Part shown: piece after piece, positions 43,210-55,300 of the stretch
Numbering within the stretch: the stretch's first letter is position 1
Layout of the letters: every line of letters begins with the position of its first letter
Origin: Phragmites australis
Taxonomy: Eukaryota > Streptophyta > Magnoliopsida > Poales > Poaceae
Assembly (NCBI RefSeq): GCF_958298935.1
Contig: NC_084942.1
Span: forward strand, 11,601,501-11,665,500
DNA length: 64,000 nt
Direction of reading: 5' to 3'
Translations under genes and position numbers: made by a program
Notes under the pieces: model-generated
The model's database searches: none
What the model was told of the DNA's origin: nothing
Seen by the model: the letters and a program-made list of their open reading frames with translations, nothing else

Positions 43210-45873
43210 TCAAGTCGAGCTAGAAGGACTCCCCTTGCTTCCACCGTCAAGCAACCTAAGTGCTAAAGACTCGACGAAAGAAAGGATAAGAGGCCTGATG
43301 CCTTGAATAATGTCTGATGCCTCCTCTGTAAAGCACTTAAACCCCTCCATCGCTACTGATGTGTTGAGGTTGAGGTTGTGGCTCTTAAGGAGACCAAGCA
43401 TCATCTTGGCATTGATGGAAGTCGACTGATTCATGCAGTCGAGGGTCTGTTCCCTCAGCTTCTGAAGTGTTGTAGCTGTAGTATCCCGACTGGCAGCCAC
43501 GCTGTTCCAATTAGCCTCCATCTTCTTCAAAGCGCCCCTGAGTTTTTCTAGTTCTTCATCTTTCTTCTTGATGACTTTTATCGTTTCATTGAAAGCCTCA
43601 AATTTCATCTTCAAGTCGGCTTCAAGAACTAGGAAATCAAACAAAAAACAATTCATTATTGGTAGCCTGACATTTGGATCAAATACTAGTGATCTGTAGG
43701 TAAACTGACCGTTAATCTTTTCTTGATGAGCAGCCAACAGGATATCCTTCTCCTTGAGGGCCCTCTGGCAGCCAGTATGGTCGATCGCTGAATACTGATC
43801 TTTGGAAACTACTACCTTTGCACCTAGAACCTTGATGTGAGCTTCTATCTCCGCCCAAGAATCAACAGTTGGGACCATCACAATGGCCTCGGCTGCGTTG
43901 GGATTCAAGTTTGGTCCGGGTGCATCCATGGGAGGTTGTTCCATTCGAGGAGGTGCAGAGGCACCATAATAGGGGAAGCTAGAACAAGTTGACTGGTCAG
44001 ATCACTTGCCATCTTCTCCCTTGACTTCCCCTGACATGACAACCTACGAACGATACGGTAAGGAACGGAGGGGAAGGCCGTGAGTTAGATAAATACTCAG
44101 GTCAAACCTTCTGGTGACCGAAATGCTGGAAAGGACATCTGACTTCTTCCTTTTGATCGATATCTTCTTCCTCATTGTACCAGCAGCTAGGACTGGCTAC
44201 ATCAAAGAGATGATCTGAGGGTCGGATAAAGCTAGAGTAGCCGTTGCCTGTAAGAAACCCACCAACAATGATTCATCATCATTTTGGACATATCGAGCGA
44301 GTGCTTAGAAGAATGACCAACATAAGGGGGGCATCTTGATACGAGTTACCTCTCTTATTGAGTCGTCTGGCGCGATGGTCACTCAAGGAGGTGATCGACA
44401 AGGAGCTCCGACTGTCTCCTGTAGAAAGGTCACCCATAAAGACCAGGTGTCAGTTGGTATGTGCTCGACAACCAGAGTAGTAGCTAGATGAATGATCACC
44501 TGAGGATTCGATTTCCATACCAGTCGTCGTTTTCTCTATGTGCTCGTGAGAGGTGGTGGGTCAGATGGCAGGGAGGATCTCTTGGATCGATGAAACCCCT
44601 CAACCTCTCAATCGATTGGTGTTTTCTCCTTAGCCTTTGCTTCCTCTGCAACAGTACTGGTTGCTGGCTAAGGGCCTTGCTTGTCACTAGCACCGGAGGA
44701 GGAGGTCTCCTCAAGTAAAAGAACCCCGGCCGTGGGAATGTTGTCCTCTTGGCAAAAGACTAGAACCTGGAATCAAATAGATGAATCAGTTCAAACAAGT
44801 AATAATTAGGACCACTTCTTCAATCAGGAAAATTCTCATCGATGGTCAAGGATTCATGAGGGAGTAGGGCCGAACGGAGCATGGTTGCGCCTCTTCAGCA
44901 AATAGTTTGCTCAATCGAGCAGCAGTGTCTTGCATGGATAGGGCTAAAAAGAGACAGGAAAGAGTCACTCGAAAGAGCTCGACTATGAAATAAAAGCAGC
45001 AAAATGTTAGTTAAATCTTACATCCGATCATGTCCCAAGAACTATCATCGTCTCCAACATAGTCCCAGGCAAAGTGATCCCTCTCTTTCAAGGGACTCAA
45101 CCTCCGACTAATGAACTATTTGGCCACATGCCACCTGGTTAAACCACTCTGCCTAAGTTCTCTGATCCTCTTGACATAATGGGCAGTGTGGTTAGATTTG
45201 CAGTGTTTCTTTGTCCAGGACGGATTCAGGCAGGGATGGAAGCCCTTATAGACTAAAGGAAAATTGACTGGGTCGGGGTTGGAGATGTAAAACCAATGTT
45301 TCTTCCAATCTTTTTGCCAGGAGGAGGTTAGCATAACTAGGTAGTAGGAATTTTTCTTCCCAACCCATAGCTGGAAACCACAACCACTGACAAATTTATT
45401 CTGAGTATTCCTTTCCAAATGATAAAAGAACTGGAACAAGTTCAAGCTCGGTACAATGTCAAGGAAGGCTTCCAACAAGTGGACAAACACTCTAAACTTA
45501 GTGATTGAGTTGGGATTCAAGTGGTGAAGCTCGATTTGGTAGCACTCAAGTATGGTGAGAAGAAACTTAGAAGGGGGAACATTAAACTGCATCAGAAAAA
45601 TGATTCAAACACCACAATTTCATGATCAAACTGGTAGGAGGGGAATTTCTCACCCGACGCCAGCCTCCGGTTGGCCAGTTCGCAAGGAGGAATGATCCCT
45701 TTGGCTTCAAGTTCCTAGATTTTTTATTCTTGCATCATCGAGATCGACCAGACATCTGTCACGAGCATCGTCTTGTCAAGTTGCTTGGGAGAGGGGCCAA
45801 TGATGCCCATCATGCTGGGATTCTTCTCACGAGAGGAAGGAGCATCGACGTCTGTAGAAGAGCTGGAAGCCAT
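43210..45873 (-). pseudogene. Antisense extra ORF of element D (Transposase_28-like)
   Basis: Runs opposite to gag-pol. From the ATG near 45873 (MASSSSTDVDAPSSREK) the frame passes through ELEAKGIIPPCELANRRL near 45650-45705 and KFLLTILECYQIELHHLN near 45510-45570, then VGKKNSYYLVMLTSSWQKDW and KHWFYISNPDP near 45270-45350. This pattern matches the grass 'putative gypsy type transposon' family (PF04195, from memory). The 3' part (43944-43210) is coiled-coil-rich (KKKDEELEKLRGALKKMEA) and contains a plausible 81-bp intron (43629-43709). Stops near 45725 and a frameshift near 45597 break the first part. The stretch 43945-45110 has no continuous frame that I can link. Confidence 0.65.
43629..43709 (-). 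other. Candidate intron in the antisense ORF of element D
   Basis: Minus-strand donor AACG/GTCAGT at 43709 and acceptor TTTGATTTCCTAG/TT at 43629, with a T-rich tract before the acceptor. Joining gives EKIN followed by VLEADLKMKFEAF in one frame. The 81 bp can also be read through without a stop, so splicing is likely but not proven. Confidence 0.5.
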
Positions 45874-46485
45874 GGAGCTAGGTTTTTTGTGCAGTGGCAT
45901 GTGCATGGTTAGAGAAAGATTAAAGCTTGTGGAAGAAGAGTGACAGCAAGAGGATGAAAGAATGGCTACAGTAGTTTTGTACAAATAAATAACGAGGCAC
46001 TTACCATCTCTTTGGTAACCACTCCCTTCACTGTGGCACCACGTTCGACGTGAAAAGCGGGGTGATGGCATCGTGCGAATCTTTGCATGCCCATCCACGT
46101 GCATTAAATACGCCTATACCCAACAGTTCAAATTTCAGGGTTTTTATTTTTTAACTCAACTTAGAGCTGGGTGTTGATAGGTCGAGTTTTCAAGCCTTTT
46201 TTGAGTCTTGAGTGTGGACAATGGCAGGGCGCTTGACCAAACTGCATTTCCACTCGACACCTGGAATAGGACCTTTCCTGCTCGATTCTTTCGATGACAA
46301 GCTTGATCCACCTTACACGACAAAGCCTAGACTTGGCAGTACTCGAGTGGACGCTTGTGGAAGCCCTCTCTACTGAGCAGAATTAGGGTTTGCTATTGAA
46401 TATCTAACTATTGGGTATATGCACGTAAGGAGTACATCATATATGGATAGGGTACATGGTACACATGCTTCATAACTCCGGATAT

Positions 46486-46984
46486 TGTAGACCCAAATAT
46501 GCAGGACCCAATACTCCTTGAGATCTCAGAGACATATAATAGGAAGGTCTCGATCGGGTTATTCGACTCTAGTACGACTAGTATTATGGTTCGATTCATC
46601 TACTTTGCCTTGGCCAACAAGATGAAGGACTCTCTACCGACTAGGACCAGGACTATGGCGGGGTCCCTGACCCTCAGAAGGAGAACTTCGTAACCACATA
46701 ATAGTTTTCACCTACACAACTCGACGTAAGCGACACCATGACCTAGGCAACTGGAGGTACTTGGTGACTTCAACCCTTTATTAGTCTAGATCCAATCCTC
46801 TCAATTGTAATAGGTCTAGACACATTGCTTATACTTGAGACAAAATCAACACATGACGTAGGGTATTATACTAATCGGGGGCCCACACTTGTATACATCG
46901 CGTGTCTTATTTCCTGCTTAATCCCTGATCTCGAAGGTACCCCTATTTAATTATAGATATATTGTTAGGCACTAATCTTAGACA
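46486..46984 (+). repeat. 3' LTR of element D (start uncertain)
   Basis: The end is supported by the match of 46939-46984 to the 5' LTR remnant at 27337-27382 and by the LTR-like stretch before it (TAGGGTATTATACTAATCGGGGGCC words near 46858). The start is a guess at TGTAGACCCA (46486). Only 46 bp of the other LTR survive, so length and divergence cannot be checked. A TATA-like TATTTAA (46104-46110, minus) lies outside and may serve the antisense ORF. Confidence 0.45.
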
Positions 46985-47004
46985 GTATGGATTAGGTGCG
47001 GGGT

Positions 47005-47016
47005 GTATATATATAT
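47005..47016 (+). promoter_or_regulatory. TATA box for the extra ORF of element E
   Basis: TATATATATATG within GGGGTGTATATATA, about 155-165 bp upstream of the ATG at 47170 and oriented with the extra ORF. Confidence 0.4.
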
Positions 47017-47169
47017 GGGCGAACCCCTTGTGGTAATTCCTTGCTTGCTTCCGGTGCTAGTTCTTTTCTCTTGTTACAATCAATTTGCCTTCGCCCACTT
47101 TTCTGGGCTACTCTTGACCCTTTGGTTGGCTAGCCCTTCATGAGGTGCTATTTTTTCCCTTTCGGCGAG

Positions 47170-49416
47170 ATGCTAAAGCCAACGCTCCAACGCGCTAATG
47201 AAAATGCTCGTTCGACCTCATAATTCGAGCCTAGTTGGTGCATCGAAGAGCATATCAAGTGCCTAGCAGAGAAGGGATGGAGTCACAAGGCCAGCGAGGC
47301 CCGAGTTCCTTCTCCCGCGGAGTCAACCCCTCAACCATGTGAGGACGAGGTCATCCTTTTCCTCAAATTCTTTTATGTTGGCCTTCAGTTCCCCTGGATT
47401 TATATACTGGCTGTTGTGTTAAGCCGGTACGAGCTATAAATCTATTATCTGACGCCGAACACCATTGTTTGCATCTCCGTTTTTTGCATTAGCTTGGATA
47501 TCTCAAGGTCAAAAACCCAGCGCCATGACCTTTGCTTATCTGCACTATGCGCATTGCCAGCCGAAGAAGGTGCTAGTGAACTGGGAGGAGTGTGCCACTT
47601 TGTATGGTAGTGTCTCCTTTGTTTACCTCATGGGGGTCACGGTGCCCATGAAGGCACAACGGTACCGACGGAGCAACAACTGGACTGAGTTCTGGTTCTA
47701 CCATCATATTCCTAAAGGGTCGAAGATGTCCTCCTATGCCAAAGAGATTCTCTTCCGAAGAGGGCCAACGGTGGACTTCACGGACATTGTTCAGATGAGG
47801 ATTCAGAACAACACCCTGATTCCCCAACATCTCAACATCCACGACCTTGTCGAGTACTACAAGGACAGAGCCAGTCCACTCTCTTTCGGATGGAAATTCA
47901 ATAAACCACCTTCGGAGCCCTCAAGTGTGCTCTAGGATTTTGAGATTTGTCTCAAAGGAGCACCAAATAAGCTCAGGTATGCTACTCAATACTGCTTTTG
48001 GTGAATTATTTGACGTGCTCATTCATTTGTTCAAGGTTCACCAAGGAGGTTGAGACAAAAGCAGAGGTCCTGCTCAGGCCACACACACGCTCCAAGCTCA
48101 GGCCACACACACACTCAACCACGTTACAAACCACCAGGGTTTTCCCTATGGGCCCCACCATCCACCTCAAGAGGTGACACGAAGGTGGAGGGTGATAGAA
48201 GCTACCAACAATGATGTTGCCGCTTCTACAGCTTCTTCGAAGATACCCCACCGTGGTGTAGGAGCTTCGACTGGGCTTGAATGCAAGAAGCGATAGGCTA
48301 CATCGACCATCAAAGGCCGTGGTGAAAATTGTGGTGCGACGGTGAAGCTCTGTAGCAGCAGCAATGTAGAAGCTACTTCATCCACACCCAAGACCTCGAT
48401 GAACCCTCCCTTTGCTGTGATGCCTCTTACTGCTCTACCTTCGTCACGTGGAGGTGACAATGTGGCTCGGTGTGTCTACAACATTTTTGACTTGGGCTCG
48501 GAGGGAGACTAGGCTAATGCCACCGAAGATTCACCCCTCGCGGCTGGACCCGATGGCTCCTCTACTGCAGTTCCAAGGGCTCTCCTGCTACAGACCCTGT
48601 GGGTTCTCGTGACAATGATCCCCATACCCATTCAGAGTTGAGTGGGGAGGATGCTTTGGGTAACTCTCTCATATTTCTATCATTGTCATGGTGTTGTTGA
48701 CCTTATGCTTTTCTCTACAGCTGAAAGCACATCCCCACATGTATCTTCTCCACCACAGCTTGGCTGAGGGAAAGGCAAATCACTAATGGGGAGTCTTAAC
48801 GTCCCACAACCAAGCTGTAGCATCTCAACGTCCGAAGGTTTTGACTGTAACAACCTTTTCATGAGGGCTAACTCCACCCAGGCTCCCTTGATCTCGGGGA
48901 CGCAACCCCGTAAATGTTGGCTGACTCCATGTCCATGAACTTCAACCCTATTATCTTGCTGGATCATATCTTCATGATGTAGATGAAGGTTAGGCATCAT
49001 GCATTTCTTGTTCTATACCTCTTAACTGGTACTAACGTATGTGTTTATTCTACATAAAAGGCAATGGCTGTGACATGGGGTATCCGAACGACCATTGCCA
49101 ACTTCAGAACATAGCTTGATGAGGCTATACACAAGTGTCGGCAAGCTGAGGAAGAGGCAAAGGACATTCGAGCCTGCATCAATGAGGAGAACAAGTTGCT
49201 CCTTGCTTTAGGGTGCCCTCGAGGAGGAGAAAATGGTGATTTCATCGGACGATGCCCTCAAAGGGGAAAGGAAATGGAGGCACATTTCTGAAGCCACTCT
49301 CGAGGTAGAGAACGAGAGACTGTACAACTTGGAAGCCACCCTCAAAGAGGTGAAGATAGCCTGGGAATGTGACAAGGTGACCCATGATGAGGAATTAGTT
49401 GCTCTTACCAAGATGC
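47170..49416 (+). pseudogene. Extra ORF of element E (Transposase_28-like), 5' part
   Basis: From ATG 47170 (MLKPTLQRANENARSTS) the frame shows EDEVILFLKFFYVGLQFPW near 47340-47400 and YLTPNTIVCISVF near 47440-47485, the same fold pattern as the antisense ORF of element D. An open stretch at 47465-47935 (KVLVNWEECATLYGSVSF, NNWTEFWFYHHIPKG) follows the expected order. A coiled-coil segment lies near 49110-49416 (VENERLYNLEATLKEVKIA). Stops, frameshifts and a long unassigned middle (47940-49040, perhaps intronic) interrupt it. The protein's role in Tat elements is unknown. The solo LTR splits it at 49417. Confidence 0.6.
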
Positions 49417-52400
49417 TGTCACACCCGGTTTTAACGGCCAAAACCAGATGCGGCTTATGTGTGCCCAGGATGTTCAACACACATAAGGACGTCACAGGTG
49501 AAGTAACAAAAGCAATACTTTAACTTACAATCGTCAGACTCTTACACAAAGTCTTCACCTAAAAAACTCTACTAACCAATCTATAACTATTAAACGACGG
49601 CAGCAGAACGAAAGCATCGGCGACCAAGCACTCCACAGGAACCGACTGGAAGACACGCTCCTAGAACACCAGGTCGTCATCTTGAAAGTCTTGGAAGTCT
49701 TCCACTGAGCAGCATATGTATTGTGGTAGATAGCAAGGGTGAGCACATGGAGTACTCAGCAAGTGGGGAAAAGTAATGATATGTAGGCTTATATCAAGAA
49801 TAGGCTAACACATGGTATTTTTGCGTAAATGCAAGTAAAGAAAACATTTTTGGACTCAAAAGCATTACATAGTTATTAAGTGAATGTAACACATACAGTC
49901 CAACACCCAGCATACAAGGCTCCCCACCTTGCACACCATAACCGTCTAGTACTCCCTGTACTATAACCAAAACTATAACCATCCAGTACTCCCTGTACTA
50001 GAACCATAACCAAACTCATAACCATTCCACCACCAACTAATCATATGAGGATCCAAGTCTCTCATATCTGTGAGCACGGCTGTTATTACAGTTTTACACT
50101 CTGCAGAGGTTGTACAACTTTCCCACGAGTCATGATTTCATCACCTGCAAGCAGATGACTAAAGTCTCCATGTTGCAATGCCGGCCAAGCACTATACACA
50201 CGCCAGTGGTGTGTTGCCAGGAGATCACTATGAAGCCTTTACAAAGAATCCTCCCAGTATGTGTCACCAACACTCTAGGTTTCACCACTAGGTGCTACCA
50301 CCTAGAAGCCCCCTCTTGTGCCATGTGGTTTCTGGGAATTACCTTCCCTCATCCACGCCTCCCATCTGGCCCACACAACACTGGAAGAATCCTAATTAAT
50401 CGGCTAAGCCTTCCCATATCAATCTCGTATTTGTACGGAGCTTCTCGGGTCATCGCTCCACGAACCGGTCCTTACTTAGGTTACTTGAGCATACACTAAA
50501 CCAACATCATAACCATGACAACCAACAAAACCACTTTGCTCAAGGCCTAAGATTCCATGTTGCTGGACCATTAACCAGTTAACCACTATTGTTGCATATG
50601 TTCATTAGTCAAGTATATGACACTTCCCAATATCCTAAAAGCATGGCTAAGCAATCTACCCATAAAAGACACCTAACCATAAACCATCTAGGTTCCAAGG
50701 GATGATAAGGGAAAATTTAGGAAAAACCCTAATATAGGTGACTACCCATCATGTTGACAGACATTGCATGCAATTTTGTAAAACAAAGCATTTAAAAACA
50801 TAGGTTCAATATGATCAAGGACACTTGCCTTCTCCTTGCTGCTACTCAGTGTATTCTTGCTCCTGGTCATGATGTTCCTCAAACTGATCCGGGGCGTTGA
50901 CGACTAATCGCACAATAACCGGCAAAGCACACAAACAAGACATACTAAGAACAGAGCACAAACTAGAGAAACAACAAGAGAAAACCTATCTAGAAAGACA
51001 GAGCGAATCTATCGGCGCAAGAATCGCTTAAATCGGAGCTACGACGGAAAAGATATGCTAAAAACAAGATTAGAGTTTATTTTAATTAAGAAAAGGACTT
51101 AATTGTAATTATGGAAAAGTATAGGGACCTTTTTGTTAAAAAAATAGAGGGACCTATTTGTAATTATGGAAAAGTTTAGGGACTAAATTGTAAAAAGAAT
51201 GGGCTTTTACGTAATTACAGAAAAGTTCAATGGTCTAATTGCAAAACAGCTATTTTCTGGAATTCTTTGGAATTATCTTTGTACTGGAAAAGCTTGAATT
51301 GCTGACTGGGTAGATGACTGGGCATATGACTGATGTGGCATGGTGACAAGGATGACACACATGCAGATAGGCTGATATGGCAAAGCGAGGTGGCAGCCGA
51401 TGTGGCACATGCGCTGACTAGATTAAAGAGGCGACACGTGGCAACTCGCTACTAGCTACTGAAGAGGTATAGGTGCGATCTAATCTCGGCCGTTTGGACT
51501 AGATCGGACGGCTCAGAGAGGGGGGGCTGCTGAGAGGATGAACACAGCTGAGCCGAGGGGATCACGGCGGCGATCTCGACGGAGATCGGCGCAGACCTTG
51601 TCGCTGGTGTCGGTCCTCGACGGCGAGCAACAGATAAGCTTCACGAGGTAAGGGGATTCCGATTGAGGTCTTACCTTGGGTGGCGTGGCACGGGAGAGGT
51701 CCAGCGGTGGTGAGGAAGGCGGCAACACACGGAAGCTCGTCGGGAAGGGGTCTCCGGCGGCCGGGAAGCAAAGGAAAAGGTACCGGCGAGTTCGGAGGTC
51801 GATGGAGGAGCTTCTAGACGCCTAATCGACGGCAAAGTGCGACAAAATCAGCGAGTTGGCGAGCTCGGTCGGCTCTAATGGCGGCGGCGGCGGCAGGCTC
51901 TCGATGATTTGGTGAAAAAGAGCACGGGAGGCAACGGCTTTTGGCGAGATGGGACGGAGCGGCGTCGGGTGCTATTTATAGGCGGAGATCCAAGGAGTCT
52001 GGGGCGCAAACGACAAGGAAGAAGGCGGCGGCATTGCGGTCTTGTGCTCGGTTCGGACTCCATCCGGAGGTAGGAGATGGTCCTGACCTGCGGGACCCAC
52101 ATGGCAGAGGCTCGGGCGAAGGCGGCACGGCAGAAGGCGTGTTCGTGGGCGAGCGTAGGCGCGTGCGGCTGGCTGGGCTGGCTCGTGAGGCGGGGAAAGG
52201 AAAGAGAGAAGCGGCTCGGCGCGGGGAAATGGGCCAGAGAGAGAGGGAAGGGAGAGGGGGTTGGGCCGGGGAAAGCGGGCCGAGGCAGGCTGGTTGGACT
52301 GGGCTGAAGGGGTGATAGGGAAAGAAGGGAGGCCTGGTAGACTTAGGTTTTTCTCTCTTTTTTTCATTTCTTTATTCCAATTCTATTTTCTATTCTTTTC

Positions 52401-52622
52401 TAAACATTGCTAAATCTATTCTCAAGCAAACAATTCAAATAAGTCAACCAAAAACTTAAATGCCTAACTCCAGCATGAATGCATTCAAACAATCAATAAT
52501 CCTAATTCAAATTTGAATTTAACATTTAGAAATTAGGTTTTATCCTATGCTATTTGTTTAAACTCAAATTAAATCTAGGAAAATTTTAGAGAATTGCAAA
52601 ATTTGAAAATCAGGGTGTGACA
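49417..52622 (-). repeat. Tekay-type solo LTR (3206 bp), target duplication GATGC
   Basis: Ends TGTCACACCC and GGGTGTGACA are 10-bp perfect inverted repeats, flanked by GATGC at 49412-49416 and 52623-52627. It aligns with the split solo LTR at 29667 (near-identical words such as GGCTTATGTGTGCC, AACACACATAAGGAC and GTGAGCACAT). It is minus-oriented (start TGTCACACCC at 52622). A TATA box is at 51971-51982. No internal sequence is present. Confidence 0.93.
51971..51982 (-). promoter_or_regulatory. TATA box of the solo LTR in element E
   Basis: Minus-strand CCTATAAATAGC followed by a GC-rich stretch, equivalent in position to the TATA boxes of the related LTRs at 21221 and 32152. Confidence 0.6.
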
Positions 52623-53033
52623 GATGCTTATACCGCCGCTGCCACATTGTCCAAGTTGCTACATGAATTAGGTGTGGTTGATGCCCCTACCCTTCTGGTC
52701 GAAGCCGATCTCGGGGGCACCCTCATTTGGATTGACTGTGCTACTACCTTTCTAAAGGCTGGCATGATCACGTTCTGTGACTTTTGTACTAGGGCATCCA
52801 TTAAGGGCACCCTTACCACTCTGCAGGCTATTGGTTGTTCTCACTCCGAAGCTCTCAGTGCACCAAGTTATGAATTTCCAATGGTATCCACCGCAAAGGC
52901 CTCAAGTCAAGGGGTAAAGATGATTGCTCATGCTTCCTTTGAGAAGCACTGGTGCACACGTGGTCGAGCCGAAGCCTTTGCCGATGTCCAAAGCATTGAA
53001 CCCCATTCCTCAGGCGCCCGAAGTGTTGCGTGA
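52623..53033 (+). pseudogene. Extra ORF of element E, 3' part
   Basis: Continues the host ORF beyond the solo LTR: DAYTAAATLSKLLHELGVV through CDFCTRASIKGTLTTLQAIG to EPHSSGARSVA and a stop at 53031-53033. It is open throughout. Relative to the last codons before the insertion (VALTK) it is in a different frame by one base, so a separate frameshift exists near the junction or upstream. The C-terminus resembles in position and composition the end of the antisense ORF in element D. Confidence 0.6.
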
Positions 53034-54132
53034 CAGAGACACGACTGAGGGAGGTCAAGACAAAGGAGTCAACATTGGTGGAGCCCAGGTGTGAACTTTT
53101 GACCCTGGTTCTGCTAATGTTTTACTTAGGTCTCAAGGTAGGTTGTAGGCCAAGGGTTGTGCATGATTTTTAAATGACTTCGGTTCTCATTAGATCTTAT
53201 GTAAGGAGTACTTTTGGTAATGGAGCATGCTTTTGTTGGTCCTACTCCTTATTTTGCTTCTTTGTTGTTTTAGTCTTTCAAATGCACCATCGGCCATGGC
53301 CCTCATCAAATTTTTAGGCAAAAGAAGACCCTATCGTTGGGCCCTGACCCGAAGAGGGCTATGCTAGATGCCATGCCTTTGGCGATGGAGTGCAAAGGCC
53401 TTTATATGCTTTGCGTGAATTGGTAAAGATTTTTATGTCGGCATCCCCATGGGGCCTTCGAAGATTATTATGGTGAGCGAAGGGCTATTAAGGATGCTTG
53501 CAACCTCAGGGCTTGAGAGTTTTGGGAAACTTTTCAGATTTAGTTCTAGAAGTTTCACGGAAACACAGGGGGGCTCATCCTTTCTCAGAGGTAGAGATCC
53601 TTGTACCGAAGGGGGGCTCATCCTTTCTCAGAGGAAGATAGGCCAGCTGCGTCTGGTGCTTTTGCCGTGGCTTCATCACCTCAATCCCTTCGCTCTAGGA
53701 GCTGGTCTGACAGGGACATGGACCCGGAGGGTCCATTTGATGATAGGCATTGCTTTGCCTTCCAACTGGCACATAGCCGTAGATATAGGGAGGTGTTTTC
53801 TGATGATCCTTTAGGATCAACGGCTGTCCCCCAGCTTCTTGGTAATGTTGTGACATTATGTTCCTGAATCATGCGTTGGCAACTCTCCGTCATGTGCCCC
53901 ACCTATTTACTTTGTTTTGAAGAAGGTATCTGACCACGCCGCCCACTGGGGTCATGCGCAGGTATATGCTATCTGCCGTCGTGGCATCCTCATTCATGGC
54001 TACATTCTTTTGTGTAGTTCCCCAGATCCCATCTATTTGGGGATCTTTAAGTGTCCTCCTTTTGGGCCTCCCAGCCTTGAGATATTTTCATGACCTGCCG
54101 TTTGGGGTCTTAAGGATTGGTTGGTTTTGGGA
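53034..54132. other. Element E interior, 3' of extra ORF; unassigned
   Basis: T-rich flank after the extra ORF (53090-53280), then mixed sequence without a convincing gene. It holds a short direct repeat (GGGGGGCTCATCCTTTCTCA at 53568 and 53611). A plus-strand frame near 53601-53867 (FDDRHCFAFQLAHSRRYREVF) looks protein-like but is not recognised. Confidence 0.4.
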
Positions 54133-54133
54133 A

Positions 54134-54354
54134 TCATGCCCAAACATGGGCGACGGCCCTACATTAACATGGGCGAGCCCTTGGACATCAGCTGTTCAGA
54201 GCCCTTGGGCTCGGCCGGCTTTATGAGGAGTCAAGCCCATATGTGGGTGATGACCCTCTTTTAACATGGGTGAGCCCTTGGACATCAGCCCTTCAAAGCC
54301 CTTGGGCTCAGCCAGCTTTAGGAGGAGTCGAGCCCATATGTGGTCGATGACCCC
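54134..54354. repeat. Tandem repeat of about 97 bp in element E
   Basis: Units begin near 54134, 54234 and 54331 (last partial). They share GCCCATATGTGGG or a variant, AACATGGGTGAGCCCTTGG, ACATCAGC and GAGCCCTTGGGCTC-like words and GAGGAGTC. The position between pol and the extra ORF matches the repeats in element D. Confidence 0.7.
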
Positions 54355-54790
54355 AGGGTTTCTCGTAATTCTCAGGGCTTATCTTTATCTCTTGAAAGGG
54401 GATACCTGGAAGAAAGGTAACTACCCATAAGGTGCTCAAGGTGTCCCGTAACTGGGATGGTTTATCTCCAGAAATAGGAAGAATGAGTCCAGAGGACAAA
54501 CAACACCTCCAAATATATACGGAGTTAGGGGACCCTCTGGAAGTAGGGAGCCGAAACAAGTCATTAGAGAACACCTCAAGCAAAAGAAGCTAACAAAAAC
54601 CAAGAAGGAAGTCACGTACTAGGTTTAGATCCATCTAGGCTACCCACACCTCCTTTGTAACATGCATAGATCAATACAAGATATACAAGACATTGGGCTA
54701 TTATCCTCAGGGAGGCCCGAACTTATCTACAAACCCTTGTGTGTTTCCCTGTGATTCGTCTACTCAAAGCATCCCCCAATTCTTCAACAA
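54355..54790. repeat. Probable LTR fragment within element E
   Basis: The stretch around 54690-54765 (GGGCTATTATCCTCAGGG, GGCCCGAAC, TTCCCTGTGATTCGTC) resembles the 3' part of grass Ty3/gypsy LTRs, including the one ending at 46984 (GGGTATTATACTAATCGGGG). No clear ends or target duplication are visible, so boundaries and orientation are uncertain. Confidence 0.3.
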
Positions 54791-55300
54791 GTTTGTTAGA
54801 TCAGCAGTTTACCAATCATCGACACTAATCATTCAGGGGACATGGTCTCGCAAATCACATCTGCTTGGAGAAGCTTCTTGACCTCATCCCTCGCGGCCTA
54901 CTGGCAATCAGCAGACATCTTCTGAAGCTTCTGCTTCCTAGGTTTTACCCCCGAGGTCACATTAAAATGGTGCTCTATTAGTTCTCCTGGTACTCCTAGA
55001 ATTTCTTGAGGTGACTAGGCAAAAATATCCTCGTTGACTCGGAGGGTGGCTAGTAACTTAGCTTCTTTCTCAGCCAACAACGCAACACCTATATGCATGG
55101 ACCTATCATTATCCTCAGCGTGTAACGGGGTCTGCTTGATGTTGCATTCGGGCTTGGTCGCTGGGGGCATGCTATCTCATTCCTTCATCTCTGTTCTGGA
55201 GCATAGCCATGCTCTATCCTGCGAGCTGTAACTTGGTCCCCCCAAATGGACATGACACCCTCTAGGCCAGGCATCTTCATGCATAAATAATTGTGATGCA
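54791..55300 (-). pseudogene. Element E: start of Tat-type reverse transcriptase
   Basis: The minus strand reads AEKEAKLLATLRVNEDIFA near 54990-55080, SPQEILGVPGELIEHHFNV near 54950-55015 and ARDEVKKLLQADVICETMS near 54830-54895, the protease-RT linker and first RT motif of Tat elements. Stops occur after IFA and after DCQ. The remaining RT motifs (including the catalytic Asp pair), RNase H and integrase are absent, and LTR-like sequence follows. Confidence 0.75.

Larger units (their letters stand above)
27337..46984 (+). mobile_element. Element D: Tat-type Ty3/gypsy, deleted, with antisense ORFs
   Basis: A plus-strand element in this order: last 46 bp of the 5' LTR, PBS, gag N-terminal relic, RT, RNase H, a second RNase H-like domain, integrase tail, tandem repeats, antisense ORFs, and a 3' LTR ending at 46984. 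The 5' LTR end (27341-27382) matches 46940-46984 (shared TTTAATTA, AGATATATTG and GACA). A dual RNase H and antisense extra ORFs are established features of the Tat lineage. It is interrupted by the composite insertion 29667-40527. Confidence 0.8.
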
